DNA from: Salinarimonas sp052380005
Lineage (GTDB): Bacteria; Pseudomonadota; Alphaproteobacteria; Rhizobiales; Beijerinckiaceae
DNA: 25,796 nucleotides
Assembly: GCA_052380005.1 (NCBI GenBank)
Contig: JBQTCJ010000066.1
Reading direction: 5' to 3' (one strand)
Of this stretch, positions 1 to 8,111 are shown piece after piece (within the stretch, counting starts at the first letter, position 1; the number at the start of each line of letters is the position of its first letter). The translations under genes and the position numbers were made by a program. Under the pieces are notes generated by a model, which saw nothing but the letters and a program-made list of their open reading frames with translations, searched no databases and was not told where the DNA came from.

Positions 1-1194
1 GCGCAGGGCGGTCGCCGTCAGCACGGCGGCGACGGCGCCGGAGAAGGCGACGCGCGCGGCGGGGCCGACGTCGCCGCTGTCGAGCGCCAGCAGCGCGAGC
101 GCGGCGAACCCGGCCAGCACCACGGTCGCGACGACGTCCAGGGCGGGCCGCGGCGCACGATCGCGGCCGTAAGGCAGCACGACGAAGGCGCCGGCGGCGA
201 GCGCCGTCTGGAGGGCGATGTGGACGAGGCCGGGCGCGTGGTCGCCGAAGGCGAGGAGCGTCAGCACCAGCGCCCAAAGCGCCGCACCGACGGCCGCCGA
301 GAGCGCCAGCCAGCGCCAGCGCCGCAGCCGCGCGACGCCGTAGGCCGCGATGGCGACGAAGGCGAGGTAGGGCGGCAGCGGCCAGAGGCTCGGCGTGTCG
401 CTCTCGACGAGCAGCGGGGCGGCGAAGGCGCCGACGAGGCCGATCGCGGCGAGCGCCGGGCCGTGCAGGGCGGCAGCGAGCATGGTGGCGAGCGCGACGG
501 CGGCGAGGAGCGCGAAGGCGAGGGCGGGGCCTATGAAGCCGTAGAGCGCGAAGGCGGCGTAGACCACGGCGAAGGCCGTCGTCGCCCCCGCCGCCGTGAG
601 CGCGCCGGGCGCGTAGGCGCTGCCGAAGGCGGGCAGCGGCGCCGTGCGCCGCCGCAGCACCTCGCCCCCGGCGATCAGGGCCGCCGCGAACAGCGCCCCG
701 AGCACGATCCGGGCGCCGGGCCCGAGCAGGCCCGCCTCGATCGAGGCGCGCACGAGGAAGATGCCGCCGAGCGCCAGCGCGATTCCGCCGATCCACACCG
801 CCCAGCGGGTGCCGAACCGCTCCTCGAGGCCGGGCCGCGGCGGCGGCATTGCGGGAGACGGCGGCGGCGGTATCTCCGGCAGCGGCGCCGGCTCGGGGAC
901 GGGCTCCGAAGGCTGCTCCGGCTCCGCGGGGGGCGGAGTCTCGTCCCGGATCTCGTCCTCGCGGATCTCCTTCGATACGTCCTCCGTCCTCGGCGCCGAC
1001 TCGCCGGAGGCGGCCGGAGGCGCGGACGGAGCGGCGCGCAGCGCGCCGAGCGCGCGCTCGGCGGCGACGAGCCGGCTCTCGAGCCCGCGCACACGCTGGC
1101 GGGCATTGTAGGCCATCACGAAGGCGGCGATCGCCAGGACCGGCAGCGACAGGACCGCGAGGCCGAGGAGGAGGAAGAAGATTTCGTCGTCCAC
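1..1194 (-). CDS. DUF2339 multi-pass membrane protein, C-terminal part beyond the window
   Basis: The frame is open from a GTG at 1194 to the window edge, giving 398 residues and no stop. The product starts with a hydrophobic helix (about residues 5-29), then a basic/coiled stretch, then a Pro/Glu-rich linker. The segment ERFGTRWAVWIGGIALALGG follows, typical of the DUF2339 family, and after it come many consecutive membrane helices. Family members are usually roughly twice this length, so about half the protein is missing. An AGGGG lies about 7 bases before the GTG. The function of DUF2339 proteins is not established; they are predicted inner-membrane proteins. It follows the epimerase gene on the same strand after 69 bases containing a hairpin, so co-transcription is possible but unproven. 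Family assignment is by pattern recognition. Confidence 0.8.
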   Translation of the reverse strand, partial: MDDEIFFLLLGLAVLSLPVLAIAAFVMAYNARQRVRGLESRLVAAERALGALRAAPSAPPAASGESAPRTEDVSKEIREDEIRDETPPPAEPEQPSEPVPEPAPLPEIPPPPSPAMPPPRPGLEERFGTRWAVWIGGIALALGGIFLVRASIEAGLLGPGARIVLGALFAAALIAGGEVLRRRTAPLPAFGSAYAPGALTAAGATTAFAVVYAAFALYGFIGPALAFALLAAVALATMLAAALHGPALAAIGLVGAFAAPLLVESDTPSLWPLPPYLAFVAIAAYGVARLRRWRWLALSAAVGAALWALVLTLLAFGDHAPGLVHIALQTALAAGAFVVLPYGRDRAPRPALDVVATVVLAGFAALALLALDSGDVGPAARVAFSGAVAAVLTATALR

Positions 1195-1211
1195 GGCCGA
1201 GCCCCTGGGAA

Positions 1212-1228
1212 CGGCTCGATCCGAGCCG
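1212..1228 (-). terminator. Small hairpin between epimerase and DUF2339 genes
   Basis: Perfect 7-bp inverted repeat CGGCTCG / CGAGCCG with a 3-base loop, 36 bases past the epimerase stop on the minus strand. There is no T-run after it, only TTCCC, so it may be a weak terminator or an attenuating hairpin ahead of the DUF2339 gene. Confidence 0.25.
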
Positions 1229-1263
1229 CTGCAACGCTTAGCGCAACTCGTCCGCCTGCGCCA

Positions 1264-2289
1264 TCAGGTCGCGGGCGTGCCGTGGTACGCGCGGTACCAC
1301 TCGACGAACCGCCGAACGCCCTCCTCGACCGGCGTCGCGGGAACGTAGCCGGTGAGCGCGCGGAGCAGCTCCGCGCGGGCGAAGGTGGCGGCGACGTCGC
1401 CCTTCTGCATCGGCAGCATCGTCTTCTTCGCAGGCATGCCCAGCGCCGCCTCGATCGTCTCGATGAAGGGCATCAGCCCCACCGGCTGGCCGCCGCCGAT
1501 GTTCACCACCCGCCACGGCGCCGCCGGGGAGAGCGAGTCGAAGGGCGCGACCGGCGCGCCCTCCACCGGGGCCACGTCGATCAGGCGCACGATCGCCTCG
1601 ACGAGGTCGTCGATGTAGGTGAAGTCGCGCTGCATCCGCCCCTCGCCATAGACCTCGATCGGCTCGCCGGCGAGGGTCGCGCGCACGAACTTGAACAGCG
1701 CCATGTCCGGCCGCCCCCAGGGGCCGTAGACCGTGAAGAAGCGGAACGCCGTCGTCGGCAGCTTCCACAGGTGCGCGTAGGAATGCGCCATCGTCTCCGT
1801 CGCCTTCTTGGTGGCGGCGTAGAGCGTCAGCGGATGGTCGGCGCGGTCGGTCTCGCCGAACGGCATGTCCGTGTTCGCACCGTAGGCGGAGCTCGTCGAG
1901 GCGAGCAGGAAGTGCGCCGGCGCGTGCCGGCGTACGCCCTCCATGACGTTGAAGGTGCCCACCAGGTTCGCGTCGACGTAGGCGCGCGGGTTCTCGAGAG
2001 AGTAGCGCACGCCGGCCTGGGCGGCGAGGTGCACGACGACGTCGGGCTTCGCCGCGTCGAAGGCGGCCTGGAGCGCCGAGTCGTCCTCGAGCATGATCTC
2101 GTGCGCATCGAAAGCGTTCGAGCGGCGCAGGCGGGCATGGCGCGCCTGCTTCAGGGAGACGTCGTAGTAGGGCGTCATCCCGTCGACGCCGGTGACGAGC
2201 CATCCGTCCGCGAGCAGGCGCTGCGCGACGTGGAAGCCGATGAAGCCGGCGGTGCCGGTGACGAGAGCCTTGCGCGGCACGTGAACCAT
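1264..2289 (-). CDS. UDP-glucuronate 4-epimerase (extended SDR, CapI/LpsL type)
   Basis: Predicted cytosolic NAD-dependent epimerase interconverting UDP-glucuronate and UDP-galacturonate, a precursor for lipopolysaccharide or capsule. The Rossmann motif TGTAGFIG lies at residues 11-18 (G12, G15, G18). STSSAYG at 131-137 carries the active-site Ser/Thr region, and the catalytic pair is Y157 and K161 (YAATK). The segments PYYDVSLKQAR (40-50) and VYGPWGRPDMALFKF (188-201) are typical of the UDP-GlcA 4-epimerase branch rather than GalE. The 341-residue length is normal for the family. An AAGGAG sits nine bases before the ATG and supports this start. It is transcribed away from the penicillin-binding protein gene. 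Exact substrate is inferred from subfamily signatures; another UDP-sugar epimerase is possible. Confidence 0.88.
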   Translation of the reverse strand: MVHVPRKALVTGTAGFIGFHVAQRLLADGWLVTGVDGMTPYYDVSLKQARHARLRRSNAFDAHEIMLEDDSALQAAFDAAKPDVVVHLAAQAGVRYSLENPRAYVDANLVGTFNVMEGVRRHAPAHFLLASTSSAYGANTDMPFGETDRADHPLTLYAATKKATETMAHSYAHLWKLPTTAFRFFTVYGPWGRPDMALFKFVRATLAGEPIEVYGEGRMQRDFTYIDDLVEAIVRLIDVAPVEGAPVAPFDSLSPAAPWRVVNIGGGQPVGLMPFIETIEAALGMPAKKTMLPMQKGDVAATFARAELLRALTGYVPATPVEEGVRRFVEWYRAYHGTPAT

Positions 2290-2394
2290 GGGGATGCGCT
2301 CCTTCGCCCGGCTCGATAGCCCGAGCGGCCCCGCCGGGCAACGGCGCGGACGTCCGCCGCGAGTCGGAGCCGACCCGGAGCCTTCCGCCCGTCG

Positions 2395-2410
2395 TGTTTC
2401 ACGGGAAACG
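2395..2410 (+). promoter_or_regulatory. parS-like palindrome
   Basis: TGTTTCACGGGAAACG matches the widely conserved ParB-binding site TGTTTCACGTGAAACA at 14 of 16 positions. The mismatches are one central base and the last base. It lies in intergenic DNA. No parA, parB or other origin marker is visible in the window, so function is only a possibility. Confidence 0.35.
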
Positions 2411-2488
2411 TCGCCACGCGCGCCGCACCCGAGCGTCGCCTGCGGCGATATCGCCCGGCATGCCGGATGCGCTGCCCTGCGTCACAAG

Positions 2489-2497
2489 TTTTCCACA
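2489..2497 (+). promoter_or_regulatory. DnaA-box match
   Basis: TTTTCCACA fits the consensus TTWTNCACA exactly. It is a single box with no cluster and no AT-rich stretch beside it, so it does not by itself mark an origin. A match or so per window of this size can occur by chance. Confidence 0.25.
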
Positions 2498-2650
2498 CAG
2501 AGGGGCGAAAGCGATGCGGTGCCTCGCATTCGCCGAGCGTCAACCTGGACGTAAGGAATGTTAGGGTGCAAATGAGACGAGCAGCGGCTCGCGAGTACGC
2601 GTTCGGGCGAAGCGCCGACAGCAAGAGAAGTCCTGGAGACACGCCGAATC

Positions 2651-4870
2651 ATGTCCGACGCGTTCACCGCCCTCGCCGCGCTCGTCGCCCTCGGCGCCCC
2701 CATCGTCGCGGGGCCGGTCGGCGTCGTGGACGCCAAGCCCGTGCTCGCGCTGCACGGGACGGAGGCCGCGGGCGCCTCCCGCTCGATCGAGATCGCGTAC
2801 CGCGACGGCGAGATCGCCGGGCGGCTCGGCGTCGACCGCGCGACCATGCGCTACGAGGACCTGCCGGGGCAGTTCGTCGAGGCGCTCGTCGCCGTCGAGG
2901 ACGCGAGCTTCGAGCGGCACATGGGGCTCGACCCCGCCGGCCTCGGCCGCGCCGTGATCGGCGCGCTCGTCGGGCGATCGGACGCCGGCGGCGGGTCGAC
3001 CCTGACGCAGCAGCTCGCCAAGAACGCGCTCGTCGGCGATTCGGCGACGCTCGAGCGCAAGGTGGCCGAGGCGATCGTCGCAGTGATGACCGAGAGCGTC
3101 GCCTCCAAGGACGAGATCATCGAGAGCTACGCCAACGCGGTCTATTTCGGACGGCGGTCGGACGGTGCGGCCAACGCCGCGCGCAACTGGTTCGGCCGCG
3201 ACTGGGACGCCCTGACGCTGCCGGAGCACGCCTTCCTCGCCGGCGTGCTGCGCGCCCCGTCGGGACTCGACCCGCTGCGCAGCGCCGAGCGCGCGAAGGC
3301 CAGGCGTGACCACGTGCTCTCGCGCATGGCCGAGGTCGGCTTCATCGACGCCGCCGCGCGCGATGCGGCGCAGGCCGCAGACATCGCCGTCGCCCCGCCC
3401 CCGCCGCCGCCGCGCGCCGGCGCCGCGCCCAACGACCCGAACTACTGGGCGCTCTCCGAGGCGCGCCGCTTCCTCGGCACGGGATCCTACCTCGACCAGG
3501 CCGCCGACCGGGCGTTCCCGACCACGATCGACGCCGACGCCCAGGCGATGGCGCAGCGCGCGCTCGATGCGGTGCTCGAGCCGGTGAACCGCCGCCTGCC
3601 CGACGCTGCGCTCGGCCGCGTCCCCGAGCGCGTGATCGACCGCGCCGCCGAGAGCCCGGAGGCGTTGTGGCTCGCAGCGGATCGCGTCGTCGCGCGCCTG
3701 CCGGACGGCTTCCTGCGCGTGATCGCAGGCCGCGACGGCCCGATCGTCGAGCCGCGAGATCCGGTCGACACGACCGGCGCCACCGCGGCGGACGCGCCCG
3801 CGCCCGCCATCGCCGCGCCGGAGCTCCCCCGCGGCGCGCAGCTCGGCGACGTCTTCGTGCTCCTGCCGAACGGCGAGGTGCAGGGCCGCCCGCGGGTGCA
3901 GGGCGCGCTGGTCGCCATCGACCTCGGCACCAACGAGGTGATCGCCTCGGTCGGCGGCACGCGCAGCTGGGCGAGCGGCTTCGATCGCACCCGCGCCCTG
4001 CGTCAGCCCGGGTCCGCCTTCAAGCCCTTCGTCTGGCTCGCCGCCCTCGAGGGCGGCGTGCGGCCGGAGGACTGGGTGCTCAACGGCCCGATCACCGTCA
4101 CGGTGGGCAACGAGGTCTGGTCCCCGGGCAACTACGATGGCGGCGGCGGCAGCTACACGCCGGTCTTCACGGCGCTGGAGCGCAGCTACAACCAGGTCGC
4201 CGCCCGCCTCGCCCTGCATGTCGGGATGGAGGAGGTCCGCCGCGTCGCCGTCTCCGCGAGCCTCTACCCACCCGACGAGCGCGGCCTGCTCTTTCCCTCC
4301 GCCTCGATCGGCGCGGTCGAGACCTCGCCCTACCGCATGGCGCTCGGCATGGCGGCCCTCGATCCGCGCACGAGCGACATAGCCAGCCGCGAGCACCTCG
4401 AGGATCTCGAGCGGATGATGCGCGGCGTCGTCCTGCGCGGCACCGCGGCGGGCGCCTTCGCCAACGGCCCGGAGGGCGTGATCGGCAAGACCGGCACCTC
4501 GCAGGAGCACCGCGACAATTGGTTCGTCGGCCGCACCGGCGACCTCGCCTTCGCCGTCTGGATCGGCCGCGACGACGACGACCCGCTGCCGTCGATCAAC
4601 GGCCGGCGGGCGACGGGCGGCTCCTTCGCCGCGCCCATCGCCGCCTCCTTCCTGCGCGAGGCCCGCGCCGCCGGCATCACGACGGCGACGATCGAGGCGC
4701 CGCTGTTCGCAGCGGAGGCGATGCCCTACTGGCTCGAGCCCGAGCCGGAGCCGGAGCCGGAGCCCCGCAGCGGGGGCGGCTGGTGGGCCGGCCGCTTCGA
4801 CGGCCAGCGCGGCGATCCCTATGCCGGCGCCGCGCCGGCGGATGAATGGAGGCCGGGTTGGGCCCAATGA
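2651..4870 (+). CDS. Class A penicillin-binding protein (PBP1A-like transglycosylase/transpeptidase)
   Basis: Bifunctional peptidoglycan synthase acting at the periplasmic face of the inner membrane. A short N-terminal hydrophobic anchor (about residues 5-26) is followed by the GT51 glycosyltransferase domain: VEDASFERHMGLD at 82-94 with catalytic E83, and GGSTLTQQLAKN at 114-125. The transpeptidase domain (about 415-675) has SAFK at 455-458 (acyl-enzyme S455), SYN at 512-514 and KTG at 613-615. All catalytic motifs are present, so it should be active. There is a Pro-rich patch near 249-255 and a (EP)5 run at 696-705 before a Gly/Trp-rich tail. At 739 residues it is within the class A range. 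GGAGA lies about 12 bases before the ATG. Its stop overlaps the next gene's start (ATGA), suggesting a two-gene operon. Confidence 0.93.
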   Translation: MSDAFTALAALVALGAPIVAGPVGVVDAKPVLALHGTEAAGASRSIEIAYRDGEIAGRLGVDRATMRYEDLPGQFVEALVAVEDASFERHMGLDPAGLGRAVIGALVGRSDAGGGSTLTQQLAKNALVGDSATLERKVAEAIVAVMTESVASKDEIIESYANAVYFGRRSDGAANAARNWFGRDWDALTLPEHAFLAGVLRAPSGLDPLRSAERAKARRDHVLSRMAEVGFIDAAARDAAQAADIAVAPPPPPPRAGAAPNDPNYWALSEARRFLGTGSYLDQAADRAFPTTIDADAQAMAQRALDAVLEPVNRRLPDAALGRVPERVIDRAAESPEALWLAADRVVARLPDGFLRVIAGRDGPIVEPRDPVDTTGATAADAPAPAIAAPELPRGAQLGDVFVLLPNGEVQGRPRVQGALVAIDLGTNEVIASVGGTRSWASGFDRTRALRQPGSAFKPFVWLAALEGGVRPEDWVLNGPITVTVGNEVWSPGNYDGGGGSYTPVFTALERSYNQVAARLALHVGMEEVRRVAVSASLYPPDERGLLFPSASIGAVETSPYRMALGMAALDPRTSDIASREHLEDLERMMRGVVLRGTAAGAFANGPEGVIGKTGTSQEHRDNWFVGRTGDLAFAVWIGRDDDDPLPSINGRRATGGSFAAPIAASFLREARAAGITTATIEAPLFAAEAMPYWLEPEPEPEPEPRSGGGWWAGRFDGQRGDPYAGAAPADEWRPGWAQ

Positions 4871-6483
4871 TCGGTTCGTCGTCGACCCGCACCGCGCGCC
4901 GCGCGGGCGTGGCCCTGCTCGCGCTCGCGCTCGGTGCGGGGCTCGCTCCGCACGGCGCAGACGCACAGGCGGTCGCCCCGCGGATCCCCGAGCAGCCCCT
5001 CCCGCAGGTGCTCCCGCCCGAGCGGGTGGAGGCACCGGAGGTCGTGCTCGGCCGCTTCCTCTCGCAGGCCCATCCCGTGCTCGAGCGGGCCACCTGGTCG
5101 AGCGTCGCCTATGACGGAGCGCCACTCGCGGTGCGCCTGCCGGACGGTCACCCGCTCGCGGGCGCCGCCGGCGCGAACGACGGGCGCCTCGTCCCAGACG
5201 TCACCGCCGGAGGCCTCTCGCTCGCGATCGGCTGGCGCGGCACACGGCTCGCCGCTGCGAACGCGTCGCTCGTGGGCGAGCACCTCGTGCTCGAGGGGTT
5301 CACCCTGGAGAACGACGCCGGCACGCTCGGCGCCGATCTCGTCGTCCTCTCCGCCGAGGCGCTGCGGACGCTGGGCGCCGCCGCCACCGGGGTCCTGCCG
5401 GAGGAAGCCGCGCCGGCCGACGTCGTCATCGAGGACGTCGCCATCGAGGTCCGCCGGAGCGTCGACGAGCCCGCGCGCGGCAGCTTCGCCTCGCGCTTCT
5501 CGGCCGAGCACCTCGTGCTCGACGGCCTGGTCGCGCGCGCCGTCGAGGCGGGCGAGGACGCGCCCGGCGCGCCGGCGCTCGACATCGCCGGCTTCACCGC
5601 GCAGGGCCTCTCGGGCAGCGCCCGCTTCGCCGGCGCCGCGGAGTTCACGCTCGGCAGCCTCGCGCTCGAGGGCTCGCCGCGCAGCCTGACGCAAGTGGCG
5701 CAATCCGCGCTGGGTCTCGCCGAGGCGCCCGACGGCGCGGCGCGGCTGTTCTCGCTGGCCTTCGAGGACCTGCTCTTCCGCGCCCGGCGCCCCGGGGCCG
5801 AGCCGGCGGTGTTCGTCGCCGAGGAGGGCGGCATCTACGTCAACCTCGGGTCGTCCGCCTCGCGCGCACGCATCGATCTCGACGGAGCGCGGGCCTCCGT
5901 CGCGCTCCTCGCCGGCACGCCGATCGAGGAGCCCGCCCGCACCATCGCCGCCTCCGCCTCCGCGCAGGGAATCGACGCCGCGGGTCTGGAAGGCGGGCCG
6001 CATCTCGGCCTCGACGTCTCCGCCGACGCGGTGCTGCGCCCCGGGCGCCTGCGCCTGCGCCTCGTCTGCCTCGCCGCACCCGGGCTCGCCGATGCGACGG
6101 CGGAGGTGGACCTCGACGTTGCAGAGGACGTGGACCTCTCCGCGCTCGGCTCGCGCGACCTCGCCCGCGCCCGGGCGCGGACGATGTCGCTGGCCGTCGT
6201 CGACCACGGCCTCGCCGACCTGGTGCGAACGCTCGCCGGCCGGCCGATGTCCGAGATCGCGGGGGATATCGCGGCGTCCGTCGTCGCGGAGGTCGCGGGC
6301 CTGCCGCAGGCTGTCGCGCGGCTGACCACCGCACCGCTCGTGGGAGCGGTGCGCACGCTCGAGGAGCAGGGCTCGCTCGCCGCGGCCTCGCCGACGGCCG
6401 CCCCGGTCCCGCTCGCCGCGGCCGGGCTGCTCGCGTCCGCCGGGACGGCCGAGCCCGGCGTCCTCGACGGCTGCGGCCGCTGA
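4867..6483 (+). CDS. Unrecognised exported protein coupled to PBP
   Basis: I do not recognise the family. The ATG at 4867 overlaps the upstream TGA as ATGA, which favours this start over one seven codons earlier; it gives 538 residues. The N-terminus is a clear Sec signal: TARRAG, a hydrophobic run (GVALLALALGAGLA), then ADA-QA as a likely cleavage site. The mature part alternates short hydrophobic strands with polar turns, for example EHLVLEGFTLENDAGTLGAD and VVIEDVAIEV, suggesting a beta-rich fold vaguely like AsmA-type periplasmic proteins. The last about 130 residues (from MSLAVVDHGLADLVRTLAG) look alpha-helical. Tight coupling with the penicillin-binding protein suggests an envelope role; that is inference. 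It converges on the phosphatase gene with only 9 bases between the stops. Confidence 0.75.
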   Translation: MIGSSSTRTARRAGVALLALALGAGLAPHGADAQAVAPRIPEQPLPQVLPPERVEAPEVVLGRFLSQAHPVLERATWSSVAYDGAPLAVRLPDGHPLAGAAGANDGRLVPDVTAGGLSLAIGWRGTRLAAANASLVGEHLVLEGFTLENDAGTLGADLVVLSAEALRTLGAAATGVLPEEAAPADVVIEDVAIEVRRSVDEPARGSFASRFSAEHLVLDGLVARAVEAGEDAPGAPALDIAGFTAQGLSGSARFAGAAEFTLGSLALEGSPRSLTQVAQSALGLAEAPDGAARLFSLAFEDLLFRARRPGAEPAVFVAEEGGIYVNLGSSASRARIDLDGARASVALLAGTPIEEPARTIAASASAQGIDAAGLEGGPHLGLDVSADAVLRPGRLRLRLVCLAAPGLADATAEVDLDVAEDVDLSALGSRDLARARARTMSLAVVDHGLADLVRTLAGRPMSEIAGDIAASVVAEVAGLPQAVARLTTAPLVGAVRTLEEQGSLAAASPTAAPVPLAAAGLLASAGTAEPGVLDGCGR

Positions 6484-6492
6484 AGCCGCGCG

Positions 6493-7017
6493 CTACGGCG
6501 CGTCCCGGTCGAGTGACAGGGTGAACGGGACGCCTTCGTAGGCATCCGCCCCGCGACCGATGGCCGCGACGGCATCGACCATGCGTCCGCCCCGCCCGAG
6601 CAGGTCGTCGGCGACGGCGACGATCCGCCGGTTGGGCGTCGCCATCGGCGAGGCCGCCCGCAGCGCCCGCGCGATCGTCGCCTCGTCGCGGTTCGGCGCG
6701 AGCGCGCAGGCGGCGACGAAGGCGCTGGCCGTCGAGCGGCTGATCCCCGCCCAGCAATGAATGACCAGCGGGGCCGCGCGGTCCCAGTCGCGCACGAACT
6801 CGAGAAAGGGCTCGACGTGCGCGACCCCGGGCAGCACGTGGCCCTCCATCGGCTCGACGATGTCGCTCATGAAGAGCGTCAGATGGCGATCCGCGGCGAT
6901 CGCGGCGGGGCGCGTCAGCGGCGTCCCGACACTGACGAGCGTGACGAGATGCGACGCGCGCGTCGTGCAGACGGTCTCGTCGAGGCGGGAGAGAGGACAG
7001 ACCTGCAGGTACGGCAT
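6493..7017 (-). CDS. Tyrosine / dual-specificity protein phosphatase family protein
   Basis: A 174-residue predicted cytosolic cysteine phosphatase. The P-loop HCWAGISRS (87-95) fits HCxxGxxRS, with nucleophile C88 and phosphate-binding R94. D52 in MSDIVEP is a plausible general acid. The chain has no signal peptide or membrane segment and is little more than the catalytic core. In this family the substrate may be phosphotyrosine, phosphoserine/threonine or a non-protein phosphate; nothing here decides. It is a single gene, convergent with the exported protein on its left and divergent from the outer-membrane protein gene on its right. No tyrosine kinase gene is in the window. Confidence 0.82.
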   Translation of the reverse strand: MPYLQVCPLSRLDETVCTTRASHLVTLVSVGTPLTRPAAIAADRHLTLFMSDIVEPMEGHVLPGVAHVEPFLEFVRDWDRAAPLVIHCWAGISRSTASAFVAACALAPNRDEATIARALRAASPMATPNRRIVAVADDLLGRGGRMVDAVAAIGRGADAYEGVPFTLSLDRDAP

Positions 7018-7145
7018 GGCTGCGAGCCATCGCAGCGGCCCGCGCCGCTGTCAACGGGCGGATCCGGCGTCGGGAAACCAGCGGGAGGGTGAACGAGCGG
7101 TTAAGATGGCGACCTGCCGAAGCCTTCGTATTCGTATTTGCCTTT

Positions 7146-7180
7146 CTTTCGACATGAAGTCGCCGGCAAGACGTCGAAAG
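7146..7180. promoter_or_regulatory. Inverted repeat upstream of omp gene
   Basis: Arms CTTTCGAC (7146-7153) and GTCGAAAG (7173-7180) are perfectly complementary with a 19-base spacer. The spacing suits either a dimeric regulator or a leader hairpin. It lies six bases left of the CtrA-type site. Confidence 0.35.
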
Positions 7181-7185
7181 CATGT

Positions 7186-7200
7186 TTAACCGATGATTAA
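7186..7200 (+). promoter_or_regulatory. CtrA-type binding site (TTAA-N7-TTAA)
   Basis: TTAACCGATGATTAA is an exact match to the alphaproteobacterial CtrA box TTAA-N7-TTAA. It lies 113 bases before the omp ATG, in the only AT-rich stretch nearby. Exact matches are rare in DNA this GC-rich, but it has not been tested. Confidence 0.5.
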
Positions 7201-7312
7201 GTTGCAGAAATACAACGTGCTGCGTCAATGCTTCGGTAACCGGTCCGCGCGACTTTCGCGCCACGGGACTCCGCGCTATGTGTCCGCCATCCCATCAAGA
7301 GGACCAAACACC

Positions 7313-7984
7313 ATGTATCGCCTGCTCATCGCTTCCACGGCGCTCGTCGCGTTCTCGGCCGTCGCCGTGGCGGCCGACCTGCCGTCCCGCACGCAGCCGG
7401 CCCCCTTCGTGCCCTCCGCGCCGCCCTCCTTCACCTGGTCCGGCTTCTACGCCGGCGTGAACCTCGGCTACGGCTGGGGCGACTTCACCGGCACGACCGG
7501 TGGCGCGCTCTACGACGAGGGTGACGGCTTCATCGGCGGCGGCCAGCTCGGCTACAATGCGCAGTTCGGCCAGTTCGTCGCCGGTCTCGAGACCGACCTG
7601 CAGTGGACGAACTTCGAGGGTGGCCCCGCCGTCCCCGGGGCGCTCGCCGGCACGGTCAGCGAGGCCCAGCTCGACTACTTCGGCACCGTGCGCGCCCGCG
7701 CCGGTGTCGCGCTCGACCGCACGCTCGTGTTCGCCACCGGCGGCTTCGCCTACGGCGGCGCCGACGTGACGGCGGTGGTCGGCGGCGCCACCTTCTCCGA
7801 CGACCAGACCCATTGGGGCTGGACGCTCGGCGGCGGCGTGGAGCACGCCTTCACCAACAACCTGACCGCCAAGGTCGAGTACCTCTACACCGACCTGGAC
7901 AACGAGACCTACAACCTCGACGTCCAGCGCAAGGCCGGCGTCGAGTTCTCCACCGTCCGCGCGGGCCTGAACTACAAGTTCTGA
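7313..7984 (+). CDS. Outer-membrane beta-barrel protein (Omp25/Omp31 family)
   Basis: A 223-residue precursor. A signal peptide (MYRLLIASTALVAFSAVAVA, cut near A20-A21) is followed by a Pro-rich linker, then SWSGFYAGVNLGYGWG-like strand 1 (WSGFYAGVNLGYGWG) and alternating aromatic/glycine strands ending in YKF. The terminal Phe is the usual barrel-assembly signal. Small eight-stranded porin-like proteins of this family are abundant in the outer membranes of alphaproteobacteria and interact with the envelope; no substrate is known from sequence. AAGAGGA (7298-7304) eight bases before the ATG at 7313 fixes the start; the reading frame is open further upstream but with no ribosome site or signal peptide. 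It is a single-gene unit with its own regulatory region and strong terminator. Confidence 0.9.
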   Translation: MYRLLIASTALVAFSAVAVAADLPSRTQPAPFVPSAPPSFTWSGFYAGVNLGYGWGDFTGTTGGALYDEGDGFIGGGQLGYNAQFGQFVAGLETDLQWTNFEGGPAVPGALAGTVSEAQLDYFGTVRARAGVALDRTLVFATGGFAYGGADVTAVVGGATFSDDQTHWGWTLGGGVEHAFTNNLTAKVEYLYTDLDNETYNLDVQRKAGVEFSTVRAGLNYKF

Positions 7985-7990
7985 TCCCGC

Positions 7991-8008
7991 CTCTCCCGCA
8001 CGGGAGAG
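7991..8008 (+). terminator. First hairpin after omp gene
   Basis: CTCTCCCG / CGGGAGAG, a perfect 8-bp stem with a 2-base centre (in practice a slightly wider loop), starting 6 bases past the stop. It may protect the 3' end or add to termination together with the larger hairpin that follows. Confidence 0.4.
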
Positions 8009-8021
8009 CGCAGACACCACG

Positions 8022-8053
8022 ACGCCCCGCCCTCCTGCCGGAGGGCGGGGCGT
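8022..8053 (+). terminator. Strong hairpin terminator of the omp gene
   Basis: ACGCCCCGCCCTCC, loop TGCC, then GGAGGGCGGGGCGT: a perfect 14-bp stem with a 4-base loop, 38 bases past the stop. There is only a short T pair after it rather than a long T-run, as is common in GC-rich genomes. It may also serve the leftward aminotransferase gene, which ends at 8112. Confidence 0.75.
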
Positions 8054-8111
8054 TCGCGTTCGGGTGGCGGCCCGGATCTCGATGGGGAGCTCGATGGCCT
8101 GACGCGCCGGC

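Larger units (their letters stand above)
2290..2650. other. 361-bp non-coding divergent region
   Basis: It separates the epimerase (leftward) from the penicillin-binding protein (rightward) and should hold both promoters. I see no credible gene in it. It contains a parS-like palindrome (2395-2410) and a DnaA-box match (2489-2497). No clear -35/-10 pair could be assigned. Confidence 0.6.
7018..7312. promoter_or_regulatory. AT-richer divergent regulatory region upstream of omp gene
   Basis: This 295-bp gap lies between the phosphatase (leftward) and the outer-membrane protein (rightward) starts. From about 7100 to 7260 it is distinctly richer in A/T than the rest of the window. It holds an 8-bp inverted repeat (7146-7180) and a CtrA-type site (7186-7200). 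No gene is seen in it. Confidence 0.5.

Noticed and set aside
220..2319. 699-codon plus-strand open frame opposite the DUF2339 and epimerase genes
   Set aside because: Its product is Arg/Glu/Gly-rich low-complexity sequence with no domains, while the minus strand carries clear epimerase and DUF2339 motifs. It is open only because stops are rare at this GC content.
2561..5125. 854-codon minus-strand open frame opposite the penicillin-binding protein
   Set aside because: The plus strand has all PBP catalytic motifs in order. The antisense product is low-complexity and Arg/Ala/Gly-rich.
7193..7312. A 40-codon N-terminal extension of the outer-membrane protein
   Set aside because: A good ribosome site and signal peptide begin at 7313; the extension is in the AT-rich control region and would bury the signal peptide.
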